A stretch of DNA of 64,000 nt. It comes from WYZ-LMO2 sp038731605. GTDB lineage: Archaea > Halobacteriota > Archaeoglobi > Archaeoglobales > Archaeoglobaceae. The notes below the pieces were generated by a model. The model made no database searches and had not been told where the DNA came from. It worked only from the letters and a program-made list of their open reading frames with translations. The position numbers and the translations under genes are program-made. Position 1 is the stretch's first letter. Every line of letters begins with the position of its first letter. Of the stretch, positions 7,474 through 16,875 are shown piece after piece. The DNA lies in the NCBI GenBank assembly GCA_038731605.1, contig JAVYQP010000005.1, positions 1 through 64,000 of the forward strand, given 5' to 3'.

Positions 7474-7806
7474 TTATCGAAACATCTTTCTCTGGATCGA
7501 CTCGATCTTTTCTGCAAGCTCTCTGAGCTCGGGTCTAATAGCGGTTGCTATCCTTCTCTCAAGTTCGTCCGATGTGATTGCGATCGTTCTCTTAACGTTC
7601 TGGAACTCTTCAGCGATTGCCTGCATTCGCAGTTCGATGCTTACTAAGAACATCGCAAGGCTCGCAATCAACAACGCTGCGAGAAAAACAATTACCGCAT
7701 CAAGTCTATCGAACGCGGATAGCCACTTGTAAACGAGCCCTACAGCAGAGAGGACCATAACTGCCGAGAGAACGATCTCCCTACCGAAATCTTCCCATGA
7801 TGGCAT
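7474..7806 (-). CDS. Small membrane protein with C-terminal coiled coil
   Basis: A 110-residue protein starting MPSWEDFGREIVL, with two probable transmembrane helices (about residues 10-30 and 38-58) and then an amphipathic coiled coil (ELRMQAIAEEFQNVKRTI, ELRELAEKIESIQRKM). The ATG at 7806 is preferred over a TTG at 7848 because a TATA box (tatttatattt, 7829-7839) is centred 28 bases upstream, right for a leaderless start. It sits upstream of the aIF1A gene on the same strand. No family is recognised. Confidence 0.7.
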   Translation of the reverse strand: MPSWEDFGREIVLSAVMVLSAVGLVYKWLSAFDRLDAVIVFLAALLIASLAMFLVSIELRMQAIAEEFQNVKRTIAITSDELERRIATAIRPELRELAEKIESIQRKMFR

Positions 7807-7828
7807 GTCTCTATTTGACCCGTGGAAG

Positions 7829-7839
7829 TATTTATATTT
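7829..7839 (-). promoter_or_regulatory. TATA box for the small membrane protein gene
   Basis: Minus-strand aaatataaata, centred about 28 bases before ATG 7806. It overlaps the upstream in-frame TTG, which argues against that earlier start. Confidence 0.55.
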
Positions 7840-7958
7840 TTTTATCAATCCAAAGCTTGAAACTTCTGAGCTCTACGCTAAAGCTCGTCGCAAAACCTTA
7901 ATTCGATTTTCTTGATATCAAAACAAAAAATTTTTATTCAACAGCTCAAGTGTAGGGT

Positions 7959-9797
7959 ATGCGACTCGCCATCTTTGTGTTGGCTTTGGTTGCGATAGTG
8001 GATGCGACGATGTTTCAGGGAAATGCTGAACACTCTGGGAATTTCACATCGGAAGTGATAATTCCGAAGGTCGAATGGAAAACTCAGCTCAGCGGGCTAA
8101 TTGGCGCGCAACCAGTTTACAGCGACGGGAAGGTATTTGTGTCGAACTGGTATGGTTGGGGCAACTGGAGTCCAGGGCTTTATGCGATCAACGCAAGCAA
8201 TGGTGAAGTGATTTGGAGAAATGAAAGAATACAGGGCGCTTCTACGCCTGCAATTCATAACGGAAGGATTTACGTTGGTGGAATGAACTACAGTGGCGAG
8301 GGTTGGCTTTACTATGGATACTTCTACGTGGTCAACGTCACAAGCGGAGAAATCGAGAAGGAGCTTTTCCTCGACCAACAGAAGTCCTACTATGGGATTG
8401 CCTCGTCGCCAGTTGTTTACAACAACAGCGTTTACGTTTTAACCCACACAAATGGAACACTCTGGAAACTAAGCTTAGAAGGAGAAATCCTAAGGAATTT
8501 CTCGAGCGGAGGAACGATAAGCCCCTATACCTCCCCAGCGATAAGCAATGGGAAAATATACATCGCTGGGAACAAGAGTGGTGATACCAGACTTTACTGC
8601 CTCAACGAAGAGCTGGAAGAGCTTTGGAACCTTAGCGTAGATTCAAAGATAACGAACACGCCGACGATTGCGAAAGTGAACGGAGAAGAACTCGTGTTAT
8701 TTTCGACCGAGAAGTCCCTATACATCTACAACGAGTCCGGGGTTTTGAAAAAGGTTTTCCCAATCAACGGCTCTTTGTCGAGCACTGCGATTGCGAACGA
8801 TAAAGCCTACATGGGCTCGAAGAATGGAAAGCTACACTGCATCAATCTCACGAGCTTTGAAGAGTGCTGGAACTTCACTGCGAACGGAAAAATCGACTCT
8901 TCACCAGCGGTTTCGAATGGTGTCGTTTACTTCGCAACAAATGTGCCTGAGGGAGCGATATACGCAGTCGATGCAACGAACGGAAGGCTACTCTGGCAAT
9001 ACAAGCTGATCCCGCCTGAAGGAGGCGCTTATAACATCATGTCTTCCCCCTTCATAGCAAACAACAAGCTCTACATAGGTGCAGACGACGGAAACCTTTA
9101 CTGCTTCGGCTCAGAAGGCATAATCGAGCTCAACGTTACGCTCTCTCCGGGAAAGTATTCGGAGATCGTTAACGGGAAGGAATACTTGGTTAACAAGACT
9201 TCAGCCCTGGGCGCTTTGCACTTCGTTTCGAAAGAATCGAAGATCAATGGGGCTACGATGAGCTTTAGCTACGAGTTGAACGACGAGTGGTATGAGTCAT
9301 GGGGTCTTTTCCTGACCTCGATCATGGGGCTGAAGGAGAAGTTCTGGATTTACTACGTGAACGATGAAATGCCCATGGCTTCGATTGATGAGCAAGAGCT
9401 GAAGGATGGAGATAAGCTCTACCTGATTTACACGAGCGATTTCAACGTCACACCGCAAAATGCGAGCACGATGATAATTGTGAACGTGAGAATTTTTTCG
9501 ATAAACGACGTTTCCGTTACAGACGGAAAAAGGGGAGGAAATATAACTGCTTTCGTCAACGTAACCGCAGTTAAGGGCTGGCACGTCTTGGTTCTCAGCG
9601 GGCTCTGCGATAGCGATGCAATCGCTGGGGTCTCGACGTTCTACGCAGAAGGAGATCTAAGGGTTCCATTGTTGGTTCCAGTGCCTCAGCAGATAAAACC
9701 TGGGAAATGCAAGCTCTACGTTGGCGTTTACAAGCTCGAAGACTACCCGCAGAACATAATAACTTGGAGCGAAGCCGTAGAGGTGCGAGTTGAATGA
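7959..9797 (+). CDS. Exported PQQ-type beta-propeller protein with DUF4430 domain
   Basis: A 612-residue secreted protein. A short signal peptide (MRLAIFVLALVAIVDA) is followed by PQQ/YWTD-like propeller repeats over about residues 20-390, seen as recurring blade motifs such as GLYAINASNGEVIW, GYFYVVNVTSGEIEK and AIYAVDATNGRLLW. Next comes a DUF4430 domain (about 395-505) with FWIYYVNDE and a GDKLYLIYT end, the fold of the transcobalamin/intrinsic-factor C-terminal domain. The last 100 residues look like an Ig-type beta domain. There is no anchor of its own. Its stop overlaps the next gene's start (ATGA), and that protein also has DUF4430 plus a membrane anchor, so the two probably act together at the surface. 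The ligand is unknown; a corrinoid is one guess. Confidence 0.85.
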   Translation: MRLAIFVLALVAIVDATMFQGNAEHSGNFTSEVIIPKVEWKTQLSGLIGAQPVYSDGKVFVSNWYGWGNWSPGLYAINASNGEVIWRNERIQGASTPAIHNGRIYVGGMNYSGEGWLYYGYFYVVNVTSGEIEKELFLDQQKSYYGIASSPVVYNNSVYVLTHTNGTLWKLSLEGEILRNFSSGGTISPYTSPAISNGKIYIAGNKSGDTRLYCLNEELEELWNLSVDSKITNTPTIAKVNGEELVLFSTEKSLYIYNESGVLKKVFPINGSLSSTAIANDKAYMGSKNGKLHCINLTSFEECWNFTANGKIDSSPAVSNGVVYFATNVPEGAIYAVDATNGRLLWQYKLIPPEGGAYNIMSSPFIANNKLYIGADDGNLYCFGSEGIIELNVTLSPGKYSEIVNGKEYLVNKTSALGALHFVSKESKINGATMSFSYELNDEWYESWGLFLTSIMGLKEKFWIYYVNDEMPMASIDEQELKDGDKLYLIYTSDFNVTPQNASTMIIVNVRIFSINDVSVTDGKRGGNITAFVNVTAVKGWHVLVLSGLCDSDAIAGVSTFYAEGDLRVPLLVPVPQQIKPGKCKLYVGVYKLEDYPQNIITWSEAVEVRVE

Positions 9798-12202
9798 AAT
9801 CGGTCTTAATTCTACTCGCAATCGCTCTAACTCTGAACACAGCCTTAGCGCTCGAGATCTTAGCCAAGGACGTCTGCGTTGGCAACGTCGTTGAAGTTTA
9901 CACGGACAAAGACGCTTTCATCATTTTCAGGCTAAACGACGGATATCCAGTTTTCAGCGAGGCAAACTCAACGAGCCCGGCGAAGTTCAAAGCCTATGTT
10001 GCGGGAAAGCTGAAGATCGAAGCCATTGGCGGGGAAGAGAGGGCTGAAAAAACTGTGGAAGTGAGAGTTTGCACTTCTCCAACACCGACCGCTGAAAACT
10101 ACCTTCCCTATGGTTCCTTCGAGAAAATCGTAGATGGTAAGATATTCACAATAGACTACAGAACCGCCTTAGGGGCGCTGGAAAAAGCTTCAAAGCTTAA
10201 AGGCTTCAGCTACAGGCTCAAGGTTACAGACTGGGGACTGTTCGTGGATTGCATCGAGAACATTTGCACGGGTTACGCTGGAGAAGGGTCTGGGTGGATG
10301 TATTGGGTCAACTATCCAGAAAAACCGATGCCTGGAGTTTCAGCCGAGAAATACAAGATCTCCGCTGGAGACAATGTGATCTGGTTCTTCTCCCGGAGCA
10401 TGAGCGATACACCAACTTCTGCGACGCACAAGGTTGACATCTACATCGACCAAGACTACAGAATCTTCGTGTCCTTAAACCTCGCTCTGAACTCGCCACC
10501 GATTGCGAAGTTCAGCTACACACCACCGCAACCGAAGGTTGGAGAGGAGATAAGATTTTACTCTGAATCCTTCGATCCCGACGGCTATATAGAACGCTGT
10601 TTTTGGGACTTCGGCGACGGCAACATCTCCACGGAATGCAACACTACGCACGTTTACGAGAGAGCTGGGAACTACAGCGTATCTCTGACCGTCTTCGATT
10701 CGCAAGGACTTTCGGACACTAAGACAAGGGTCTTAATAGTTCTCCCAGCGTTGCAGGAGGAGGTTTTTGAACGCACCCTTGCGATCAATGGAACCTTTGA
10801 GCTCGAGTGCAACGTTAAAGATTTGCCAATTACGAAGATCGTCTTTTCTGCGGAAAACGCATCTATCGAAGTGAAGATCAGGAAGTCCTCTCCTCCAGAT
10901 TTGCTATACGCAACCATTTACTCGTGCTTCGAGATCGAAGTCAATCGCTCGGTGAATGCGACCCTTTACTTCAAACTGCCAAGATCCTGGGAAGATCCGA
11001 GCTTTTACAAATACGATAAAGCTTGGATAAAACTGAGCTCGGAGCTCGTTGAGACTGGGAACGAGTTCTCCGTTTATAGGGTTTCCATAGAGAACTTCAG
11101 CGTCTTCGCAATAGCAAAGGAGTGGAAGGATTTTCCGCTTTCAAAAGAGGATGAAAGAATAAGGAAGGCTCTGGAATACTTAAGGAGCTTGCAGAGAGAC
11201 AGCGGGGGATTTGCGAATCCCGGCGAAGAGGAGAGCATAGCGAAGACCTCTTGGGCTATAATGGCGATAGTCGCAGTTGGAGAAGATCCTAAGACCTGGA
11301 CTAAGGGCGGTAAAAGCCCCTTAGATTACGTCAGGGAGAGAATTAAAGAAGAGCTCCCGAAAATGGGGACTGCGGACTATGCAAGAACGATTTTAGCTCT
11401 TTACTCAGCGAACGAAGATCCGAGGAGCTTCGCTGGAATCGACTTGGTTTCGAAGCTTAAGGAAAGGGTAAAGGAGAACGGGCAAATCGGCGACTACGTT
11501 TACACGACAATCTGGGGGATTTTGGCACTTTCGGCTGTGGGAGAAAATGTGAGCAAATCCGTGGAATGGCTAAAGGCAAATCAAAACCCAGATGGCGGAT
11601 TTCCTTGGGCTGTCGGTGAACAAAGCGACTTTGACGACACTGCAGCAGCGATTCAGGCTTTGATCTATGCCGGAGAGCCCATAGATTCTGAAGTCATCAA
11701 AAAGGCTTTGGAATACTTGAAAAAAGGACAAAACGAAGATGGAGGGATGAGATACTTCGGGAACGCTTCGAGCAACACTGCAAGCGATTCTTGGACAATA
11801 CAAGCCCTTGTTTCCGCTGGTGTGAACCCAAGGGAGTGGAAGAGAAACGACGTGAGCGTCGTGGATCACCTCCTTAGTCTGCAAGCCGAAGAAGGCCATT
11901 TCAAATACACAGCCTACACAGCAGACAATCCCGGCTACATGACTGCGAGTGCGATAATGGCGTTACTCGGGAAGCCATTTCCAATAAAGCCTTTAAAGCT
12001 TGAGATGGCTCCGGTTCAAACCCCAAAGCCAACTCCAACACCACTCGAAACAACTCCAATCACGCCAACAACTCCAGTGGTCACAGTAACGGAAATCGAA
12101 AAAACTCCAGAGAAACCGAAGCCGATTCCAGGATTCGAAGCTTCTTTGGCTTTGTTGGCTCTGATTGCGATAGTCTTTGGAAGGAGAATTTTTAAAGGTT
12201 AA
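9794..12202 (+). CDS. Surface protein: DUF4430, PKD, alpha/alpha toroid repeats, PGF-type anchor
   Basis: An 802-residue exported protein. In order: signal peptide (1-19); a small beta region; DUF4430 (about 110-205, with GSGWMYWVNYPEKPM and GDNVIWFF); a PKD domain (about 235-318, with CFWDFGDGN and YERAGNYSVSLTVFD); a beta linker; squalene-cyclase/prenyltransferase-type alpha/alpha toroid repeats (about 450-735, with QRDSGGFANPG, QNPDGGFPWA, QNEDGGMRYF); a Pro/Thr-rich stalk; and a C-terminal IPGFEASLALLAL helix followed by GRRIFKG, like PGF-CTERM sorting signals cut by archaeosortase. Human intrinsic factor and transcobalamin pair an alpha/alpha toroid with this same beta domain, in the other order. 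Corrinoid binding is therefore a real possibility but not shown; cyclase activity is unlikely outside the cell. Confidence 0.88.
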   Translation: MKSVLILLAIALTLNTALALEILAKDVCVGNVVEVYTDKDAFIIFRLNDGYPVFSEANSTSPAKFKAYVAGKLKIEAIGGEERAEKTVEVRVCTSPTPTAENYLPYGSFEKIVDGKIFTIDYRTALGALEKASKLKGFSYRLKVTDWGLFVDCIENICTGYAGEGSGWMYWVNYPEKPMPGVSAEKYKISAGDNVIWFFSRSMSDTPTSATHKVDIYIDQDYRIFVSLNLALNSPPIAKFSYTPPQPKVGEEIRFYSESFDPDGYIERCFWDFGDGNISTECNTTHVYERAGNYSVSLTVFDSQGLSDTKTRVLIVLPALQEEVFERTLAINGTFELECNVKDLPITKIVFSAENASIEVKIRKSSPPDLLYATIYSCFEIEVNRSVNATLYFKLPRSWEDPSFYKYDKAWIKLSSELVETGNEFSVYRVSIENFSVFAIAKEWKDFPLSKEDERIRKALEYLRSLQRDSGGFANPGEEESIAKTSWAIMAIVAVGEDPKTWTKGGKSPLDYVRERIKEELPKMGTADYARTILALYSANEDPRSFAGIDLVSKLKERVKENGQIGDYVYTTIWGILALSAVGENVSKSVEWLKANQNPDGGFPWAVGEQSDFDDTAAAIQALIYAGEPIDSEVIKKALEYLKKGQNEDGGMRYFGNASSNTASDSWTIQALVSAGVNPREWKRNDVSVVDHLLSLQAEEGHFKYTAYTADNPGYMTASAIMALLGKPFPIKPLKLEMAPVQTPKPTPTPLETTPITPTTPVVTVTEIEKTPEKPKPIPGFEASLALLALIAIVFGRRIFKG

Positions 12203-12230
12203 TCTAATTTTTACTCGAGCTCTGCGATTG

Positions 12231-12239
12231 GTATAAAAG
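12231..12239 (+). promoter_or_regulatory. TATA box of the HmdB-like radical SAM gene
   Basis: The sequence gtataaaag is centred 25 bases before ATG 12260, so transcription should begin at the start codon. It also marks this gene as separately transcribed from the surface-protein pair before it. Confidence 0.6.
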
Positions 12240-12259
12240 CACAGAGCCAAGAATATCGC

Positions 12260-13288
12260 ATGGACTTCGAAAGCCTAATCGGAGAAGTAGTCGAGAATCC
12301 GACGGTAAAAAACTGCCTCGAACTGCTCGAGAAGGCGAATAGCTACGAAAGAATTAGGCTCCTCTTCGACTTCGCTGGGAAGCTTAGAGATGAGCATGTA
12401 GGCAGATCTCTGAAGCTCGACTCCTTCGTATACCCTGTTAAGAGTTGCAAGATGGAGAAGTATTGCATTTACTGCTCAAACTACGTTGAAAAGTTCAGGC
12501 TCGAAGCCTTAAGCCTCGAGGAGTTTGAAACTGCGATAGATTTCATAAAGGATCGTGGAATGAAGAGAGTTACACTCGAGGGCGGATACAACGAAGACAA
12601 CAGCAGGATTCCGGAGATGGTAGGGATCTCAAAGAAAGCAAGGCTGGAGGTTGCGATCGACACGTATCCGATAAGAAGCCACGAGCTCGACGTTTTTAAG
12701 TCTCTTGGCGTATCAGAAGTCTACGCTTCGATTGAAATAGCGGACGAAAATCTTTTCAACTACTTCAAGCCCGGTGAAAAGCTTGAGGATCGATTGAAGC
12801 TTGCTGAAGAGGTGCGCAAGAGAAAAATCGGGCTTTCGAGCACTTTAATGATAGGTCTTCCAAACACGAATCCAGAAACATGGATTAAGGGGCTTTTGCT
12901 TCTGAGGGAATTCGATTATTTGAGGCACTGCGCCATATCGAGCTTCAATCCAGTATACGGGACTCCGCTTCAGGAATTTCAGCCCTTGTCACCGGTAGGC
13001 GTTGCGAAGTTCGTCGCATTGGCGAGGATTGTTCTGAATGACAAAGATCTCTCAGCTTGCGGATCCGTTGGTCTTCAGAGTTTACCGCTGATGCTCATCG
13101 CAGGGGCGAACAGGGCTTATTTGGGGGCGTATGTTTGCAGAGCAAGGACGAAAAAAGGATTCTCGGATGAAATTAGCGAGGTTTTCAAGCCAGACTACGA
13201 GGCGGAGATCAGGGATGGCTTGGTTTTTGCAGACCCTTCGAAAATCGTTGAAAGAATTTGCAGAGACCTCGGATTCGAAGTCGAGTAG
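12260..13288 (+). CDS. Radical SAM protein of the BioB/HmdB type
   Basis: A 342-residue radical S-adenosylmethionine enzyme. The cluster-binding cysteines are Cys63, Cys69 and Cys72 (SCKMEKYCIYCSNY), a CX5CX2C pattern in place of the standard CX3CX2C. This unusual spacing is known from HmdB, a maturation enzyme of [Fe]-hydrogenase, in the biotin synthase-like family; other features of that family are visible (EGGYNEDN, LMIGLPNTNPETWIKG, GTPLQEF). Members also occur in archaea without Hmd, where the substrate is unknown. No Hmd gene lies nearby; its neighbours are surface-protein genes. The radical SAM call is secure, the substrate is not. Confidence 0.85.
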   Translation: MDFESLIGEVVENPTVKNCLELLEKANSYERIRLLFDFAGKLRDEHVGRSLKLDSFVYPVKSCKMEKYCIYCSNYVEKFRLEALSLEEFETAIDFIKDRGMKRVTLEGGYNEDNSRIPEMVGISKKARLEVAIDTYPIRSHELDVFKSLGVSEVYASIEIADENLFNYFKPGEKLEDRLKLAEEVRKRKIGLSSTLMIGLPNTNPETWIKGLLLLREFDYLRHCAISSFNPVYGTPLQEFQPLSPVGVAKFVALARIVLNDKDLSACGSVGLQSLPLMLIAGANRAYLGAYVCRARTKKGFSDEISEVFKPDYEAEIRDGLVFADPSKIVERICRDLGFEVE

Positions 13289-13327
13289 GAAAAACCATTA
13301 TAATCCCAGAGCTTAGATGCGAGAGGG

Positions 13328-15385
13328 GTGGAAAACTTGAGAATCGGAAAGAAACTTTGGTTGTTTTCTGCGTTGGTTCTCGCTCTAACGCCAGCTTTGG
13401 CGTTGGACGCTCAGATAGATTTTCATCTCTCAGTTGCGGGAGACGGAATTCTCCATCCCGGCGATGAGGTTGCGTTGACAATTCTCGTCGAGAACGAGGG
13501 AAAGGTAGCGAATTTTCTCGTGAACGAGAACACGTCGCAACTACTTAGCTTGATAACCACCGCCAAGGATGTTAGAGTTGAGCTCGAGAGCGGGTATCCA
13601 ATAACCGTTGAAACCGTAAATCCGCAGATAATCGGCGATCTCCCCTCTGGAAGAATTGCGAGTGCAACCTTTAGAGTTAAAGTCGATGAGGAAGCTACTT
13701 ACGGCGAATACTCGATTCCGGTTGAGATCAGCTATACGAAGATCTCCGTTTCGATTGTGGGCTCAAACTACTCCTTAACCTACGAAGGCGACCAGAAGGT
13801 TATGGAATACGTTAAGGTCAAGGTTGCAAAGAAGGACTACGATTTCAGCGTTCAAGTCTTGAGCGAGCCTTTGAAGGCTGGAAAAGATGGGAAAGTTGAT
13901 GTCATCATCGAGAACGTCGGCGATAGGGATTTTAGGGGTGCGGTAGCGATTTTGAACGTCTCATCACCAATCCTGCCAAACTTGGATGCGATCTCCTCAT
14001 ACATAGGCGATTTAAAGCAGGGCGAGAAAGCTTCGGTGTCTTTTAAGGTCTTCGTGAGCGAGAAGGCTATGAACCAAAGCTACCCAGCTTCTCTGATCGT
14101 TAAGTTCAGCACCCCCTCTGGGCAACAGATTGCAATTTCTAAGCAAATTGCTTTGAAGGTCGAGAAAGACAAGATTTTCTCTGTATCGAGAGTGGAGAGC
14201 TTTCTAACTCCGGCAAAATCCGTCCAGAGCTCCCAAAGCACCCAAGTGTCCCTCGGCTCATTGCCGTTTTCGAGCTTGATGCAAACATCCCAAAGCTCGA
14301 CGCAGTTCATTACAATAACATCCGTAGGCGTTGTGATCGTCGAATTCGAAAGCCACGAAGAGTTTCGGAGCGTTTCTGCGATACTAACCTTTGAGAACCA
14401 ACTTCTCCAGCCACAAAATTCACCATACTTCGACAGCATAAAGAAAGGTGAGAAGGCAATTGCGATCTTCTACGTGAAGTCCTTAGCCTTGGCGGGGAGC
14501 TATCGTGGAAACTTCCTTTTGAAATACAAGAGCGAGCTTGGAGATGAGCTAATCACTCCCGCTGAGCCCATCGAAGTCAAGGTGAGTTCAGCCATTGTGG
14601 ACGTTGAAAAGGTCAACTCGAAGCTAATAGTCGGATTAAACGGGGATTTGAAGGTATTGCTGAGAAACAAGCTCGGATACGCCTTAAAGAACGCCGATTT
14701 CTACATCTTCACACCACCATCCATAAAAGCTCTGAGCCAGAGTTCATACATCCAGATTTTGAACCCAAACGACGTTGGGGAGCTGAGGTATAGGCTTTCA
14801 GTTTCTGAAGATGCGCTCAGCGGATACTACAAGCTCTATCTCTTGGCGAGGTATAGCGTCGGAGAAGCCGAAGACCTCGTCAGCGTTCTCGAAATCCCAG
14901 TTTTTGTTGCACCAAAGGTATCCGCTTTTGAAGTTCTGAGTGTTGACGGAGAACTATACCCCGATTCGACCGGAGAAATAGCGGTTAAGATAAAGAATTC
15001 TGGAAACGCTGTAGCTAAAAACGCCGTCGTTGAAGTCCAGCTCTCTCCACCGCTCAGCGTTGCTGGAGTTAGCTCAATCGCAAGCATGATTGGCTCATCT
15101 CAGCCAGGGCTTTACTTCGTCGGAACGATGAACCCCGGGGACGTTGTGGTTGCGAAGTTCAGAATCGAAGCAAGCAAAGATGCTGGTGTCGGTTTCTATC
15201 CTGCTACCATAGCTTTGAGTTTCGAAGACGAAGACGGCTACAAACAGAAATCCAACCCGATAACGGTCTCGATAGAAGTCAAGGAAAGACCCCTGCTGAA
15301 CTTAGTTACGATTACGACCTCAATCCTCGTATTCATTGCAATCATTGCGATTGCGAGATTTGCGAGGAAGAGGAAAAAGGTATGA
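13328..15385 (+). CDS. COG1361-type surface protein with C-terminal membrane anchor
   Basis: A 685-residue exported protein: signal peptide ending around LTPALALDA, then four or five repeated beta-sandwich domains of the kind called S-layer/COG1361 (recurring pattern LHPGDEVALTILVENEGK, LKAGKDGKVDVIIENVGD, LYPDSTGEIAVKIKNSGN), and a C-terminal transmembrane helix with a basic tail (IARFARKRKKV). The start is GTG 13328, 32 bases after a TATA-like attataat. Its stop overlaps the start of the MFS exporter by four bases. Such proteins in archaea often accompany transporters and may form an extracellular sleeve or accessory; here the exact role is unknown. Confidence 0.8.
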   Translation: MENLRIGKKLWLFSALVLALTPALALDAQIDFHLSVAGDGILHPGDEVALTILVENEGKVANFLVNENTSQLLSLITTAKDVRVELESGYPITVETVNPQIIGDLPSGRIASATFRVKVDEEATYGEYSIPVEISYTKISVSIVGSNYSLTYEGDQKVMEYVKVKVAKKDYDFSVQVLSEPLKAGKDGKVDVIIENVGDRDFRGAVAILNVSSPILPNLDAISSYIGDLKQGEKASVSFKVFVSEKAMNQSYPASLIVKFSTPSGQQIAISKQIALKVEKDKIFSVSRVESFLTPAKSVQSSQSTQVSLGSLPFSSLMQTSQSSTQFITITSVGVVIVEFESHEEFRSVSAILTFENQLLQPQNSPYFDSIKKGEKAIAIFYVKSLALAGSYRGNFLLKYKSELGDELITPAEPIEVKVSSAIVDVEKVNSKLIVGLNGDLKVLLRNKLGYALKNADFYIFTPPSIKALSQSSYIQILNPNDVGELRYRLSVSEDALSGYYKLYLLARYSVGEAEDLVSVLEIPVFVAPKVSAFEVLSVDGELYPDSTGEIAVKIKNSGNAVAKNAVVEVQLSPPLSVAGVSSIASMIGSSQPGLYFVGTMNPGDVVVAKFRIEASKDAGVGFYPATIALSFEDEDGYKQKSNPITVSIEVKERPLLNLVTITTSILVFIAIIAIARFARKRKKV

Positions 15386-16875
15386 AGGATGAGAGCTTAA
15401 TAAAAAGCTGGATAGCATTCCTGCCCGTAAGTCTTGGCTTGTTCATGGTCCTACTCGACGTTAGCGTTCTAAACGTCGCTTTGCCGAGGATCGCAGAAGA
15501 CTTCAACGCAAAGATGTCGGACTTGCAGTGGATCCTAAACTCCTACACTCTCACGATGGTCGTTTTGCTCGTTTTGGCAGGAAGGCTTGGAGATATCTAC
15601 GAGAGGAACAAACTCTTTATCGTCGGGATGATTGTATTCACAGCGAGCAGTTTCCTCTGTGCACAGTCTTGGAGCATCGAATCTCTGATCTTCTTCCGCA
15701 TCATACAAGCGATCGGTGGAACGATACTCAGCGCAAACACACTCGCAATAGCGACCGAGCTCTTTCCAGCTGGGAGAAGGGGAACGGTCATGGGGTTGAA
15801 CGCAATTCTAATGGCTTCAAGCTTCACACTTGGACCAATAATAGGCGGATGGCTCACAACGCACCTAAGTTGGCACTGGGTTTTCTACATAAACGTCCCA
15901 ATTGGCATATTATCCACGATCGCCGGCTGGTTCATGATTCCGAGGCTTGGAGCAAAGGAGAAGGTGCCTCTTGACTACCTTGGAACGCTCTTGCTCGCAA
16001 TAGCCCTGGGCTCTCTGACCTTGGGGATAATAGAGGGTCAAAACTGGGGATGGAGCGATGAAAAAACCCTGGCTTGCTTTGCGATCTCAGTCCCCTACTT
16101 AATTGCGTTCGTTTTCAGAGAAATCACATACGAATACCCTCTCCTCGACTTGAGCCTTTTCAAGATTCGAAACTTCACCGTCGGATGCTTGGCGTCTTCG
16201 ATTCTCTTCTTTGGTATGTCCGCTTCGATCTTTCTGATCCCTTACTTCCTCCAGGGGATTAAATCGCTGACCGCCGAGCAAGCTGGATACTGGATGCTCG
16301 CAATGCCGATTATGAACACCATTGTCTCCCCAATTGCTGGAAGACTCAGCGACAAGATGAATCCGAAATACCTGATGTGCCTGGGACCTTTGCTTTTCTC
16401 CTTGGGTATGCTCAACCTGCGAGATCTAAGGTTGGAGGTCACGTATTGGGAGTTCTTTGTCCTCCTCATGCCAATAGGCATAGGGATGGGGATGATGATG
16501 TCTCCGACGTTAAACGTGATAATGGCTTCAACCCCAATAGAAAAGGCAGGGGTTGCAAATGGGACGCTTAGATCGATGAACACCTTGGCTCAGGCGATGG
16601 GCGTCGCTGTTGGAGGAGTTTTGCTGACGAACAGGATGAAAGATTTAATTCCGGGATATGGAAACCAAATACCTGATCCGGGAACGATGAAAGTCCTTGC
16701 CTCGATTGCGATTATAGGAAATCCTGCTCCGCTTGTTGAGATGGTCGAGGGGTTCATGGACAGCTTGTCCTTCGTTTTCTCCACGATGCTCTGGTTTCCG
16801 ATAATCACATCGCTGATAACTTTTGTATTCTTGAGTGGTGAGGAGCACTTGAACAGCCTTAGGGCTAAGGCTTAG
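15382..16875 (+). CDS. MFS drug/metabolite exporter, EmrB/QacA (DHA2) type
   Basis: A 497-residue integral membrane protein with about 14 hydrophobic helices. It shows the N-terminal MVLLDVSVLNVALPRIAEDF motif typical of DHA2 proton-coupled exporters, the loop GRLGDIYERNKLF, and the antiporter motif region (ANTLAIATELFPAGRRGTVM, FTLGPIIGGWLT). It is translationally coupled to the COG1361 surface protein before it, which suggests an exporter with an extracellular partner. Substrate unknown. It ends four bases into the convergent Cas4-like pseudogene. Confidence 0.9.
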   Translation: MKDESLIKSWIAFLPVSLGLFMVLLDVSVLNVALPRIAEDFNAKMSDLQWILNSYTLTMVVLLVLAGRLGDIYERNKLFIVGMIVFTASSFLCAQSWSIESLIFFRIIQAIGGTILSANTLAIATELFPAGRRGTVMGLNAILMASSFTLGPIIGGWLTTHLSWHWVFYINVPIGILSTIAGWFMIPRLGAKEKVPLDYLGTLLLAIALGSLTLGIIEGQNWGWSDEKTLACFAISVPYLIAFVFREITYEYPLLDLSLFKIRNFTVGCLASSILFFGMSASIFLIPYFLQGIKSLTAEQAGYWMLAMPIMNTIVSPIAGRLSDKMNPKYLMCLGPLLFSLGMLNLRDLRLEVTYWEFFVLLMPIGIGMGMMMSPTLNVIMASTPIEKAGVANGTLRSMNTLAQAMGVAVGGVLLTNRMKDLIPGYGNQIPDPGTMKVLASIAIIGNPAPLVEMVEGFMDSLSFVFSTMLWFPIITSLITFVFLSGEEHLNSLRAKA

